The notes under the pieces: model-generated
Told to the model about the DNA's origin: nothing
Seen by the model: only the letters and a program-made list of their open reading frames with translations
Databases searched by the model: none
From: Vitellaria paradoxa
Lineage: Eukaryota; Streptophyta; Magnoliopsida; Ericales; Sapotaceae
Assembly (NCBI GenBank): GCA_019916065.1
Contig: CM034242.1
Coordinates: 8,624,879 to 8,688,878, forward strand
Length of the DNA stretch: 64,000 nucleotides
Direction: 5' to 3'
Part shown: positions 37,216 to 48,630 of the stretch, piece after piece
Layout of the letters: each line of letters starts with the position of its first letter
How positions within the stretch are numbered: position 1 is the stretch's first letter
Made by a program: the position numbers and the translations under genes

Positions 37216-40200
37216 TCAAGCTGGTGAATAGATATTTTCCATTCCCACCTTGCTTGTAATTTCTTTGAAGTTTGAAGTTGATATTCCTTCAGTTAAGACA
37301 TCCGCCAACTGATTGCTCGATGCTATATATGGAGTGCAAATTATGCCGCTGTCCAACTTCTCTTTAATAAAATGTCTATCTACTTCAATGTGCTTCGTAC
37401 GATCATGTTGCACTGGATTGTGTGCAATGTTGATGGCAGACTTGTCATCGCAATAGAGTTTCATAGGTCCTTCCCACTTGAGTTTAAGGTCATCAAGGAT
37501 AATCTTGAGCCATAGTAATTCACAAACTCCCATGAGCTATAGCTCTAAATTCTGCTTCTGCACTTGATCTTGCAACAACTGGTTGCTTCTTACTCCTCCA
37601 TGTCACTAGGTTCCCACCAAGAAATGTACAGTATCCTGAAGTTGATCTACGATCCACCACAGAACCTGCATAATTAGCATCAGTGTATGCCTCTGTAGAT
37701 AGTCCTTCATTTTTCTTAAACAAATTCCTCTACCCGGTGTAGCTTTGAGATAGGACAAGATTTCGTTGATAGCCTGTAAGCGTTTCTTTCTTGGATCATG
37801 CATAAATTGGCTTACTATGCTTACGGCATATGCTATGTCCGGCCTTGTATGGGACAGGTATGTTTGTCTCCCAACCAGTCGTTGATATCTTCCCTTGTCA
37901 ACTACACTATCATCCTTCTCCTCACTTAATCTTAAGTTAGGTTCAATGGGTGTGCTTGCTGCCTTGCATCCAAGATTCCCTGTTTCCTTCAGTAGGTCCG
38001 AGACATACTTCTGTTGAGAAACAAAGATGCCTTTACTTGAGTATGCTATCTCAATGCCCAAAAAATACTTTAGCCTCCCGAGTTCCTTAATTTCAAACTC
38101 TTTTTCCAAGCACCTTTTGAGTGATTCTCTCTCTATTGGATCATTCTCGGTGATGATGACGTCATCTACATATACAAGTAGTGCTGTAACTCCTCCTTTT
38201 GAATGTTTTACAAACAAAGTATGATCTCCCTGACTTTGTTTGTATTGCATTGCTCGCATCACTTTAGTAGATCTTCCGAACCAAGCTCTAGGCGATTGCT
38301 TCAATCCATATAGAGCTTTTTTTAACTTGCATACTTTCTTTCCACAAAAATTTTCATTGAAACCCAGCGGATGTTCCACGTACACCTCTTCTTCTAAATC
38401 TCCATGTAAGAACGCATTCTTAAAACATCAAATTGCTATAAACACCAACCAAAGTTAGCAGCTAATGACAAAAGAACACGCACAGTATTCATTTTTGCTA
38501 CGGGTGCAAAGGTCTCTTGGTATTCTACCCCGTATTTTTGTGTGTATCCTTTTGCAATCAACCGAGCCTTATACCTTTCTAGTGAACCATCAGCTTTATA
38601 TTTCAAAATGAACACCCATTTACATTGCACTGTTTTCTTTCCTTTAGGCAAGTTTATAATCTCCCAAGTCTTATTTCTCTCTAGGGCATTCATCTCATCT
38701 CTCATAGCTTGTACCCAATTCTTATCTCGAAGTGCCTCTTGTAGTGTTTGTGGAATTGAAATGGAGTTGAGGGTGGTAAGGAAAGTTTTATGTTGTGGAG
38801 AAAGTCTATGGAATGACACAAAATTTGAGATTGGATACTTAGTGCATTCTCAGGTTCCTGTCCTAACAGCGATAGGTAGGTCTAAATCATTAAATTCACT
38901 AGGAATAGAAAATTCCGTACCTGATTGTGGTTTAGGCTCTTGGATTTGCATAGGTTTTGAAATAGGAACTTTCTTCCTTGAGTAGACCTTAAGTGGCGTT
39001 GTAGGATTCAAACTAGTTTTTTTCTTTGTTAGCTCAGTTTCAAGGGCAGAATCAGCCTCAATTTCGTTACTAGCATAATCAACTTCAGATTCAACATTAG
39101 GTACTTGATTCGTTTCAAGTTCAGTTCCATTGCCAGCACGTTCACCTTTAGAATTAGGTTCAATGGGAGGTGTATAATCGGATTTGGGAGACTTCAAATT
39201 TGGTGCAAGGCTTTGAAAATCAAGGAGGAATTCCTTATCTTCCGAAGAACTCTCCCCCTGAAGATGAGGATTGTTATTTTGAGAGTAAGGTTCATCTTCA
39301 ACAAATGTGACATCCACGGAGGTAAAAAATTTTTTAGAAGGTGGATGGTAACACTTGTATCCTTTCTTTGTGTTTGAGTATCCCACAAAAATGCATTTTA
39401 AAGCTCTTGGATCAAGTTTCCCTCTATGGTGTGCATGAATATGTACGAAGGCAACACAACCAAACACTTTTGGTGGCAATTTGCAAGAGACATTAAAATT
39501 AGGGTAAAAATCAGAAAGTGCAGCTATGGGACTTTGATTATTTAATACTTTAGAAGGTACTCTATTTATTAAATATGCAGCAGTTAAAACAGCCTCCCCC
39601 CAAAAGGTTTTTGGAACTTTATGTTGAAACAAAATTGCTCGAGTGACATTGAGTAAATGTCTATTTTTCCGTTCAGCAATCCCATTTTGTTAGGGTGTGT
39701 CTACACAAGATGACTCATGTATTATACCTTCTTTTTGGAAAAAAGATGAGAGAATTTGATTAAAATAGTCTCTTGCATTGTCTGACCTTACTCTTTTAAT
39801 CAGACTTCCAAATTGTGTACAAATCATTTTATGGAACATTGGAAAAATACTGCTCACTTCTGATTTTTCTTTCATAAGAAATAACTAGGTAGTTCTAGTA
39901 CAATCATCAATGAATGTGACAAACCATTTAGCTCCAGAAATACTAGAAATTCTACATGGCCCCCAAATATCAGTATGTATCAAGGAGAAAGGTCTAGTAG
40001 ATCTTGTATTACTCAATGAAAAGGACACTCGATGATGTTTAGCAATTTCACATGTGTTACAATGAAAACTACTAACATCTTCGTTCTTAAAGGGTGAAGG
40101 AAACATGCTTTTAAGTAAAATAAAAGGTGGATGACCAAGACGGTAATAATGATGCCAAATTTCAGATTTATTGGGAGATAAGTTACTTGAGGAGTAGGTG

Positions 40201-41650
40201 AGGGATAGCTGATTGTTTTTGTTCTTGTTGCCACTCATGTCCTCAAGGTAATAAAGTCCATCATTCATCTTAGCAAGTCCAATCGTCCTCCCCGTAACCA
40301 GATCCTGAAAAACATAGTGGGTAGAATAGAAAGTTAGTTTGCAGTTTAGATCTTTGGTAATTTGATGAATGGATATGAGGTTGGAGGACAATTTTGGGAC
40401 ATGCAACACATTATTTAGGGACAAAGAATCAGATAGATTTATTGTTCCTTGACCTGCAACGGTTATGGGAGATCCATTAGCAACAGTAATTTTTCTACTT
40501 CCAGGACATGGGTTATATGTTCTAAATCTGATTGGGCCGTGAGTCATATGGTCAGTGGCTCCTGAGTCAATGACCCAAGAGCCTAGGGAAGACCTACTCA
40601 AGGCACTTAAAGCATAAGAGTTAAGGCACTTACCTGATTGAGCCAATGAACACGTATTAGAGGACTTTTTGAGGGAACTTAGGAGGTTTCTTAGCTTGTC
40701 TATTTCTTCTTTCTTGAATTCTCCAATATCAGCATTGTTGGATTTTTCTTGAGGTTGGTCTTCCCCATTAGTGAAGTGGGCTTTACCTTATTTGAATCCT
40801 CCTTTACGGCTAAGGACTTGTTCCTTCCCATGGAGTTTGAAGCAATCCTCTTGCGTATAGCGTGGTTTTTTGCAATATGTGCACCAAATTGAGTCTTTAT
40901 TTGACTCTACACGCCCATTACCCGTCCTCGTTTCCTTATTGTTCAACTTTGTAGAAACCATTGCTGAGCCTTCTAATGTTTTGGACTCCAACATAACTTC
41001 TCTCCTATTCTCTTCAGCCCGGATCAATGATATTGTCTCGTTCAGAGAAGGTAAGTTTTCCTTTCCCAAAATCTAAACTCTTACCTGATCAAACTCCACA
41101 TTGAGGCTAGCAAGGAAGTCAGAAGCTCTATCCTTTTTGATAAAGTTTTTCAAGGTGGCTGCATCTTCACTACACATCATCTGAACACACCGGTATTGGT
41201 CCATTTCTTGCCATAGATTTTGCGGAAGGTTGGCATACTGAGTGACAGAAAGGTTACCTTGTTTAGTGGCTGAGATCTTTGTTTTGATCTCATAGATTAG
41301 GGCAGCATCTCCTGCCTTTGAATAGATCTGTCGAACAGTATCCCATATGTCTTTGGCTGTTGGTAGGAACATGCAAGTATCACTTATTTCAGGTAACATG
41401 GAGTTCCACAGCCATGACATGACCATGGAATTCTCTTCATCCCAAGCAGTGAATTTCAGATCTCCCTTTTTCGGTTCGGTTCTAAGCAGGTGACTGAGTT
41501 TTCTTTTTCCTTTGAGAAATGTGTGAACAAATTGTGACCACTTCAACTAATTTTTCCATTAAGCTTGTAGGCTGCCTGGATATTCTGCAAATCCCTTGTT
41601 TGTTGAGCATTTGATGTCTCTTCTAATTTGACAGTGGAGTTGATTTCTAA
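37216..41650 (-). pseudogene. Copia-D gag-pol (multiply disrupted)
   Basis: The order is complete. Gag: KWSQFVHTFLKGKRKLSHLL, preceded by IQAAYKLNGK in another frame. Zinc knuckle: CTYCKKPRYTQEDC, with His replaced by Tyr. Protease: WVIDSGATDHMTHG. Pre-integrase: HHYYRLGHPPF...FHCNTCEIAKHH. Integrase: HTDIWGP, VRSDNARDYFNQ, FQKEGIIHESSCVDTP, with a stop before the NGIAERKN equivalent. RT: YVDDVIITE. RNase H: SSAEAEFRA, YCDDKSAINIAHNP, DRHFIKEKL. Stops or frameshifts occur near 41547, 41072, 40790, 40650, 39885, 39690, 38850, 38436 and 37530. It ends MENIYSPA. Confidence 0.93.
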
Positions 41651-41846
41651 AGTTTCAGACACGTTGAAGGTTTCAATAAGAACAAAGAAAAATTGGCAAT
41701 CAAGACCAATGATGGGGAAAGATCAGCAGTGAAGGCTGAGATCAGTAATGAAGGCTGAGAAAAATTGCACTTGGTAATAAAGGTTTGAAAAGACTTGGCA
41801 ATGAAGGCTGACAGAAGGAGGTCCCAAGAGTAACACTCTGATACCA

Positions 41847-42112
41847 TGAAAGTTGAAGAGAAATTGATTGAATGGCTTGATACCCAATTTGGTTATCTAT
41901 GATTTGTATTTATACACATAGAATAAGGACTTTACATATTACATGCATCACCCCTAGACTAGATACATCACTCCTAGACTAGATACATAAATTCAAAGAT
42001 ACATGAATGACAATAATAAATGAATTACAATTTCTAGAATCAGACTTGGAAATCATCAACACATGGAATGAATTTCTAGCTGTACAAACTAAAATATTCT
42101 GGATTTTCAACA
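41847..42112 (-). repeat. Copia-D 5' LTR
   Basis: This begins tgaaagttgaagagaaattg and ends ggattttcaaca, and is followed by the CCCAT duplication. It is the same length as the 3' LTR. Confidence 0.93.
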
Positions 42113-42117
42113 CCCAT

Positions 42118-42339
42118 TAAATAAATACATGCTTATAATCTAAAATAATATTATAAACCTAATAAAAATAAAATGAAACAAAACAATACATTATAGGGAT
42201 GCGCTTGTCAACTCTCCCAGGTTGGGAAGAAACCTGATTTCGTCAAGTGAAGGCTACACGCTCTTGCAATCATTCATCTAACCAGAAACTAAGTGGTTAT
42301 GCAACCTTCTTCCAACACTATTACATGTGCGTAGCAGTT
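42118..42339. other. Short intergenic or intronic AT-rich sequence
   Basis: This lies between the Copia-D target-site duplication and the TRIM. I see nothing recognisable in it. Confidence 0.4.
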
Positions 42340-42344
42340 GTTTG

Positions 42345-42655
42345 TGTTGAAATAGCTTGATATACATTATTGGGCCAATTTTCTAACAGTTTAAGCTTTT
42401 AGGATAATTGATGACTTAACATGATATCAGAACCTGGTTCTAGGAAGTTCTGGGTTCAAATCTTATTATTCCTCATTTATTGTCGTATACTTTGTTTACT
42501 TGTATTGGTACACTTTTTTTGATTTGGTTCGCTCGTCTATTCTCTTTGTGCAAATTAGGGTTGCACGTGAGGGAGAGTATTGAAATAGCTTGATATACAT
42601 TATTGGACCTATTTCCTGATAGTTTTAAGGTTTTGAGATAATTGGTGACTTAACA
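42345..42655 (+). mobile_element. TRIM (miniature LTR retrotransposon)
   Basis: Two 77-78-bp LTR copies (42345-42421, 42578-42655) share ttgaaatagcttgatataca, tattgg-cc-at-tt, ataattg-tgacttaaca. A PBS-like tgatatcagaacc follows the first copy, and a polypurine tract (gagggagag) precedes the second. The flanks gtttg (42340-42344) and ttttg (42656-42660) match at 4 of 5 positions. The internal region is about 156 bp and non-coding, so the element totals 311 bp and needs another element's enzymes to move. Confidence 0.85.
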
Positions 42656-42660
42656 TTTTG

Positions 42661-43022
42661 AACCTAGTGTACCCACCAACTACCCTGGGACTGGAGGAAC
42701 TTAACTTTGGCAAGAGAATATCCTGTCAGACTCGAATATGACTCCAGTAGATCTGGATCAAGTTGTTGAAGGGTATACTTGATGATCCATTTGCAATTAA
42801 TATCTGATTGGCCTGCCCAGCAAACAAGAAACTGCTTAATTGGTCTATTCTTAGTGAATATAATTTGCTCGCCTAAGATAACACAATTTTATCTCTGTAT
42901 AAGCGGCTGAGGGTAACTATGTTAGAGACAAAATAGGGTCAAGATCAAGCTCATCAGGGGAGGATACAAAAGGATTACATGGGGGAGTGATATGGCCTTT
43001 GCAGGCAACTTTGTCCTCTGCA
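42661..43022. other. Unassigned repeat-like sequence
   Basis: No frame or terminal repeat was recognised. The text resembles decayed transposon coding sequence but I cannot name it. Confidence 0.3.
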
Positions 43023-43150
43023 ATTTTTTTTTTCTTCGATAAGTAAATTTATTTGATGAATAGAAATGCATCAAGGGGATGCCACCCTCTTACAAGAACA
43101 AACAAATACCAATCTCTTAAATCTCCATGAACTCAGTGAAGGATAAAAGC
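43023..43150 (-). mobile_element. LINE 3' tail fragment (antisense)
   Basis: This begins with a T-run (43025-43033, the complement of a poly-A tail), then cgataagtaaatttattt, matching the 3' end of LINE-B. On the minus strand it includes the hairpin GGCATC-N5-GATGC (43083-43068). It is 5'-truncated; the left edge is the true 3' end. Confidence 0.7.
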
Positions 43151-43359
43151 TTATCTATGTCCTTATCATTAAAAACATAGCTAAAACCAAAGTCAGGTGG
43201 CATATCAAGAACATGTCCATTTGGTTCAAGCTGCTTAAAAATTTTAGGAGGACCAGCCCTAGGAGGCTGCAAAGTTAAATTCAACATATCTCAAAAGATC
43301 TAGCAGCTTCTTTTTTCCATTCGAATTCACCTCTCTCCATGCGCTCCTAACATCATGGA

Positions 43360-43990
43360 CAAATCTTGTCACAGGCCAATCTACAATTGCCTGAATGTTC
43401 AGTGGAAACTTCTCTTGATCAAATTATGAAACTAAGAATACTACCCTATATGTAAAGAAAAAACACTTAAAATGGTAGAACAAAAGTGTTAAAGATGATC
43501 AAAGTGTTGCTCCCTAGTCTATTATAAATAGAGATTTCATCAAGGTAGATAACTAGAAACCATCATATAGGAGGCTTAATTGCTTGGATCACTGCCCTTG
43601 TAATAGTTATAGGGGCATTGGGAAGACTGATAGGGATGAACAACCACTCATAAAGAATGTCCTCCATCTTGAAGGTATTTTTTCACTCATCTCTTGGGTG
43701 GATCCTAGTATGATGGTACCCACTCTTTAAATCTATTTTAGAAATGTGGCACCTTCCATCATGCCCAACATATCATCAAGCCTAAGGCTGGGAAAATGAT
43801 GCTTCATACTGATCTTATTTACAGGAATAACTTTGCAGTAGATATGATCCTTATACTCTGGGAATGGAATGGGTACACAATAACATTCTTCTATTGTTAT
43901 GGAATAGGTATCAACCCTAGAGACATTATCGGGGTTAAGATGAGGAATTGATGTCAACCTGCTGCAGCTCTTATCAAGAGAACGCAGGGT
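43360..43990 (-). mobile_element. Decayed Ty3/gypsy reverse transcriptase
   Basis: The minus strand reads FPSLRLDDMLGMMEGATFLK, then after a stop IDLKSGYHHTRIHPRDE. This matches the gypsy RT block P-x-L-x-D-x-x-x...F-S-K-I-D-L-x-S-G-Y-H-Q-I-x. Further along it gives WLFIPISLPNAP and VIYLDEISIYN, corresponding to MPFGLTNAPATF and the YLDDILI catalytic box, here decayed to YLDE. No LTRs or other domains were identified. Confidence 0.75.
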
Positions 43991-44451
43991 GAGACTTGAG
44001 AAAAGAAAGGTGCCAACTTAAAAAAGGTAACTACTCCACACATTATTGGTAAAGTGATGGCCTTTAACATTAATAACCATTCCATAAATGAGAATCCCTG
44101 GAATTATAGGCATAAAAATCCATTGTGTCAAGCCCACTTCCACACTAGTGAACAAAAGATACACTTGAAAAATATGAGGGGAGATAGAGCAGAGAGGCCC
44201 CTAAGGAAAAAAGACATATTGGAAGATCGACCTTTAAGAACCATAGAATGAATTCATTCTAGTAACCATGTAACAAGTCGTAAGAACATCACTTCTTAAT
44301 TTAAATAATAAACAATAGGTTATTCCTTTTCTAAAATTCTTAAAAAAAAGACTTTTCTTTAAAAAAAGAATAAACACAAGATACAAGGGTTTACCTTTCT
44401 TTTTAGTATACTTTATTATTTCTTTTTCTGGGGTGGAAAATCGGGTTTTAA
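43991..44451. other. Unassigned sequence next to plastid fragment
   Basis: No coding similarity was recognised. The part from about 44260 to 44451 may also be organellar, since it runs straight into the ndhD fragment, but I cannot place it. Confidence 0.3.
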
Positions 44452-44586
44452 AAGGAGTTCTAATATAGATATACATACAGTATACCAACGAATTGTCCCA
44501 TTTCCTCTATGGGGAAGAAAGAAAATTAAAGAACCCGCAAATATTGGCAAAACTACAATTATTGTTAACAAAGGAAAAAAATTCGT
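44452..44586 (-). pseudogene. ndhD: Plastid-derived ndhD 5' fragment (NUPT)
   Basis: The minus strand encodes the first 45 codons of plastid NADH dehydrogenase-like subunit 4. It begins with ACG (44586-44584), the codon that plastids edit to a start, and continues [20 protein letters not shown] and [17 protein letters not shown]. The match breaks after ILELL, where unrelated sequence follows. In the plastid this protein is a membrane subunit of the NDH complex. Here it is a dead DNA copy in a transposon nest. Retention of genomic ACG points to DNA-mediated transfer. Confidence 0.9.
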
Positions 44587-44689
44587 GGTAAAGACAAGAT
44601 ACACTCTTTTTTTTTTTATTTAATTGTATCGAATCCATTTTCTATTTTAAAATGAACAATTACTTTTTACTTTACATTAATTTTAACTC

Positions 44690-45331
44690 ATTAGTGAACC
44701 TGCATAATATCTTGAGCAATTCCATTTGATTGTGGAGTGTCAAAAAAAAAAAAAAATAAATAAATAAAATTGTTGAAGCATACCAGAAGAGGACATGAAA
44801 TTGTTAACGGTTTTGAGAAATATTGCATAGCATTATCACTTTGAAGAATTTAAATTGGCATAAAAAATTCAGTTTGAATTTCAAGAGAAAGCTTGAAAAA
44901 TAGATTATAATAAAAAAAAATAACTTAAATAAAACTAAGCAGGTCTAGAGAAATCATCCACAAATGTGATAAAATACTTAAAAATCATTTTGGATGTTAC
45001 ACAGCTAAGAACCAAATATCTTAATGTTGTAACTAATAATGATACAAAGATCTAGTATGAACTCTAGCATAAAAGGGACCATATTGACGCTTACCCAACT
45101 AAGATGACTCACAAGCTATGGAATGTAAATAACTGATAACTAGGTTCGGTACAGGAGAATGATGACCACAACCGCAATGGATGTCTAATGGACTAATTGG
45201 CTAGTTGAGCCATTAGCTATTGTAACATCTGCGGTGTTAGTTGGATACTAGATATCAGATTATAAGGTGGATGTCCCAAACATGTGGTATGTGGCACTAG
45301 AATCAATGACCTTAGAATCAAGATAATTATT
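44690..45331 (-). mobile_element. Copia-E remnant, left part (protease-integrase)
   Basis: The minus strand gives a decayed protease motif IDSSATYHMFGTST near 45320-45290, KYFITFVDDFS (integrase, about 44990-44960) and DTPQSNGIAQ (about 44740-44710), the DTPQQNGVAER equivalent. The order continues from the zinc knuckle on the far side of Copia-A. It is full of stops and is the oldest copia layer in this nest. Confidence 0.65.
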
Positions 45332-45336
45332 AAATA

Positions 45337-45594
45337 TGTAGGTTTTTAGAGAGAGAGAATGTTCTCTTTTTTCTCTTATTCTTAAAAAAATAACATAAAG
45401 ATACATCAGATTTATAGCCTAAGATGGTCAGTAAATTATAACCAACCGGTGCTACAAATCAGGGAATTAAAAACAAATCTCCTACAAAAAAGGAAACTTT
45501 CTAACTTTTTAATAAATATTCTAATCAAAGGATTTAGAATCTGTTTTATTGGAAAGAAGTATCCTAAACCTAGCTGGCACGTAATCTTTCGTCA
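45337..45594 (-). repeat. Copia-A 3' LTR
   Basis: It runs from tgtaggtttttagagagaga to cgtaatctttcgtca, followed by the complement of a G-rich polypurine tract. Confidence 0.94.
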
Positions 45595-45600
45595 CCCCCC

Positions 45601-47118
45601 TCAAGTTGGTGCATAGATGTCAATCATGCCCAACTTACTGACAAGAAGTTCGAAGTTAGGCCGGAATAATCCTTTGGTGAGTATATCAGCTATTTGTTGT
45701 GTTGTTGGAACAAATGGCATACAAATAGCTCCATTATCAATCTTCTCCTTTATAGTGTCTGTTGACCTCCACATGCTTGGTTCGATCATGTTGCACAGGA
45801 TTCTGAGCAATACTGATTGCAGCCAAGTTGTCACAGTACAACTTCATTGGTAGGTTGATGGCATCTTCAATTCTTCAAGAACTCTCTTCAGCTATAACAT
45901 TTCATAGATTCCATTAGCCATAGCTCTATACTCAGCTTCGGCACTACTTCTTGTGACCACATTCTGCTTTTTACTTCGTCATGTGACTAGGTTGCCCCAT
46001 ATGAAATTACAATATCCTGATGTTCACTTTCGATCAGTAATGGATCCAGCCCAGTCAGCATCTGTGTAGGCCTCAATAGTATGTTGTATAGTCTTTTGGA
46101 AGAGAAGGCCTTTGCTTGGTGTGCTCTTCAAATATCTCAGGATTTTGTACACTGCCTCAAGATGTTTCTCATATGGTGAATGCATAAACTGGCTTACTAG
46201 ACTTACAGCAAACGCAATATCAGGCCGTGTGTGTGATAAATATATCAGCTTCCCTACCAATCTTTGGTAGCGGGATGTGTTCACGGGTTCACCTTCTTTC
46301 TCGTCTCCAAGCTTCTGATTAGAATTTATTAGGGTGTCTGCCGGTCTACATCCACTCATTCCTATCTCTTTAAGAAGATCAAGGACATACTTTCTTTGAG
46401 AGAGAACGATTCCTTTCCTTGACCTTGCAACTTCCATTCCAAGAAAATATCTTAGGGGTCCTAAGTCCTTTATCTCAAATTCTGCTAATAGATTTTCCTT
46501 CAAATGGTCCATCTCTGACAAGTCATCCCCAGTAAGGATTATGTCGTCCACATACACAATTAGCACAGCAATCTTCCCCTCAGACGAGTGCTTTACAAAC
46601 ATAGTATGATCTGCTTGTCCTTGTGTATATCCCTAGCTTTTCACAAACTGAGTAAACTTCTCGAACTAAGCTCTTGGTAATTGTTTCAGTCCGTACAGGG
46701 ATTTCTTCAGTTTGCATATCTTTGAACCAAACTCTTTTTCAAATCTCGGGGGTGCGTCTATGTACACTTCTTCCTCCAAATCTCCATTAAGAAAAGCATT
46801 CTTTACATCTTAATTGTTGTAAAGGCCAGTCGAGATTGGCCACAAGTGACAGGAGGACTCTAATGGTGTTCAGCTTCGCTACAGGAGCAAATGTCTCTAA
46901 GTAGTCAATGCCATAGGTTTGGGTAAATCCTTTGGCAACCACTCTGGCTTTATATCTCTCAATTGTCCTATCTGATCTGTATTTGATTGTGAACACCCAC
47001 TTGTATCCCACAGTTGTTTTATTTCCCGGCAATTCTATCATATCCCATGTCTGATTCTTCTCAAGAGCCTTCATCTCCTCTAAGACAGCCTCCTTCCACT
47101 CTGGAACCTTTAAGGCAT
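45601..47118 (-). pseudogene. Copia-A reverse transcriptase/RNase H (broken)
   Basis: From right to left: MKALEKNQTWDMIELPGNKT, DYLETFAPVAKLNTIRVLLS, the catalytic YVDDIILTGDDLSEMD, YFLGMEVARSRKGIVLSQRK, and SHTRPDIAFAVSLVSQFMHS. The RNase H region is damaged (about 46020-45840), and the tail gives DILTKGLFRP and KLGMIDIYAPT. Stops and frameshifts separate the blocks. The right end is cut by the insertion at 47119-47123. Confidence 0.9.
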
Positions 47119-47123
47119 CCTGC

Positions 47124-47387
47124 TGTTATGGAACCAAATTAGTTAATTAGGATATCAAATTAATTAGTTAGTTAGAATATCAAATTAGTTAGTTTGTTAG
47201 TTTGGTTGTTATATTAGTCTATAAATAGAGAAATATTGTAAGGGAAAGGAAATGAAGAAAAATACTCATTTTGGGGATTAAATTCTCAATTGGGAGAGAA
47301 GGGTTAGCTCTCGAATCAGATCCATTTTTTTCTTTCTATTTCTCTTTTATTTTCTTGATTGCCAATCAAAGAAGTGGGTCCACTATA
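47124..47387 (+). repeat. 5' LTR of gypsy-like element
   Basis: This 264-bp LTR has TG start (tgttatggaacc), a TATA-like ctataaatagag (about 47219-47230) and ends gtccactata, where the other copy has the canonical ...ctaca. Confidence 0.94.
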
Positions 47388-47389
47388 AT

Positions 47390-47402
47390 TGGTATCAGAG
47401 CC
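47390..47402 (+). promoter_or_regulatory. Primer-binding site of gypsy-like element
   Basis: tggtatcagagcc, complementary to initiator tRNA-Met, begins two bases after the 5' LTR. Confidence 0.93.
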
Positions 47403-47427
47403 AGCTGAGCTTCTCCTTGATCAAGAA

Positions 47428-48630
47428 ATGGCGGACGACCGTTCATCTGCACAGTTGAATCAACAGTATCAAGAAACACAGCAGCAGTTAGGGCAATTGA
47501 TGAAGATGATGGAAAAGATCAATCAAAGGTTGGAAGACGTATCTCAGTAAGTTCAATCGAACACAGCTGTGATTCAGCAAAGGAAGGAGAAACAGAGATC
47601 AGATTTTCATCCCTCAATTCCCGACAATGCTGGAAATGCAGGACAGTCCAGCCAAAGGAGACCTGAATCTTCTGAAGGTATGAACAGTGGGTTTAATGGG
47701 GTACAAATGAAATCAGTAAGGCTTAAGTTTCCAATTTTCAATGGAGAAAATCCCTCGGAATGGATATATAAAGCAAACCAGTTTTTTAAGGACCACCAAG
47801 TTCCTGAAGACCAGAAGTTAGAAATTGCTTCTTTACATATGGAAGGGAAATCTTTAATTTGGTTCCATAACATCCTAAAAATGGAAGAGATTCAAGATCC
47901 TTCAATGGTGGATGAAGAGATGACAGACGAGGAGTATAGACAATACCTACATTTTCAACGGTCAATGATTAATACAATGAATTCAATGATGAAATCAATG
48001 AAGGAACAAGGGAAGAAATTGGATGCAACTTTGGAAGCTTTGTTTGTAGCATTGAATCTCAACACTGCTACGGAGAAGACAGTTCAAGAAGATCACGACG
48101 GTGGTGGATCTCTTCAAGGCGTCAATGGAGCATCTCAAGGAGAAGTCATCACTATTCAAGAATTACATAAAGATGATGCAGAAAATTCAAAAACTCAACA
48201 ATCGAAGATCAATATGACACAACCCGAGGCGGAGAAAGAGGCAATTACAGGCCAAAATTCTCAACTACAAAGTTTTGAAGATTTGTTGGGAAAAATGCAA
48301 AGGATGGATGTAACACAAGAATATGAAGCTATAGGGGAGTCTTACCCGACTGTGACTAAGATCGGTGGTCCATTTAGAACATTGATGAAGAAGATTAAAA
48401 AGTACAAAAGGAAGGGGGTCACGTGTGTGACCGCCCCAGCTGCATCAAGAAGCACCGAAAGCCCCATGGCGGTTGTAGTACCATCGGAGATATGCATCCC
48501 TGGTCCAACGCTGCTAGTGCCTCCTGGAACCAGTGCTCCGTTTGGCCCAGTAACGTCCACGGTGTTGGTACAGCCATTATCGCCGAAATCGGTCACAAAT
48601 TCGATGGTCTCACCATCTCCAATATCATAG
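47428..48630 (+). pseudogene. Gag-like frame with one stop and an antisense-derived C-terminus
   Basis: From ATG at 47428 (MADDRSSAQLNQQYQETQQQ) the frame meets a TAA at codon 41 (47548-47550) and then runs open in the same frame to 48630. Residues about 90-155 (KFPIFNGENPSEWIYKANQF, then SLHMEGKSLIWF) match the retrotransposon gag core of Ty3/gypsy elements, in which W-x-x-x-A-x-x-F-F and M-E-G-x-A-x-x-W-F are diagnostic. A glutamine/methionine-rich region follows. From about 48420 the frame reads the reverse complement of cold-shock-gene DNA, giving a low-complexity A/P/S/V-rich tail. No CCHC knuckle of its own and no pol. Confidence 0.85.

Larger units (their letters stand above)
36943..42112 (-). 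mobile_element. Copia-D Ty1/copia retrotransposon
   Basis: This 5,170-bp minus-strand element has 266-bp LTRs (36943-37208, 41847-42112) with about 10 differences (roughly 4%) and a perfect 5-bp duplication CCCAT (36938-36942, 42113-42117). The PBS complement actctgatacca lies at 41835-41846, and the polypurine complement tcccctcaag at 37210-37219. It is full-length but with a frame broken in many places. It lies in the intron after exon 26, antisense to VPS13, and is related to Copia-B and Copia-C. Confidence 0.95.

Noticed and set aside
44230..44451. Continuation of ndhD or another plastid gene
   Set aside because: The ndhD match stops abruptly after ILELL. The remaining sequence has no coding match I can recognise.
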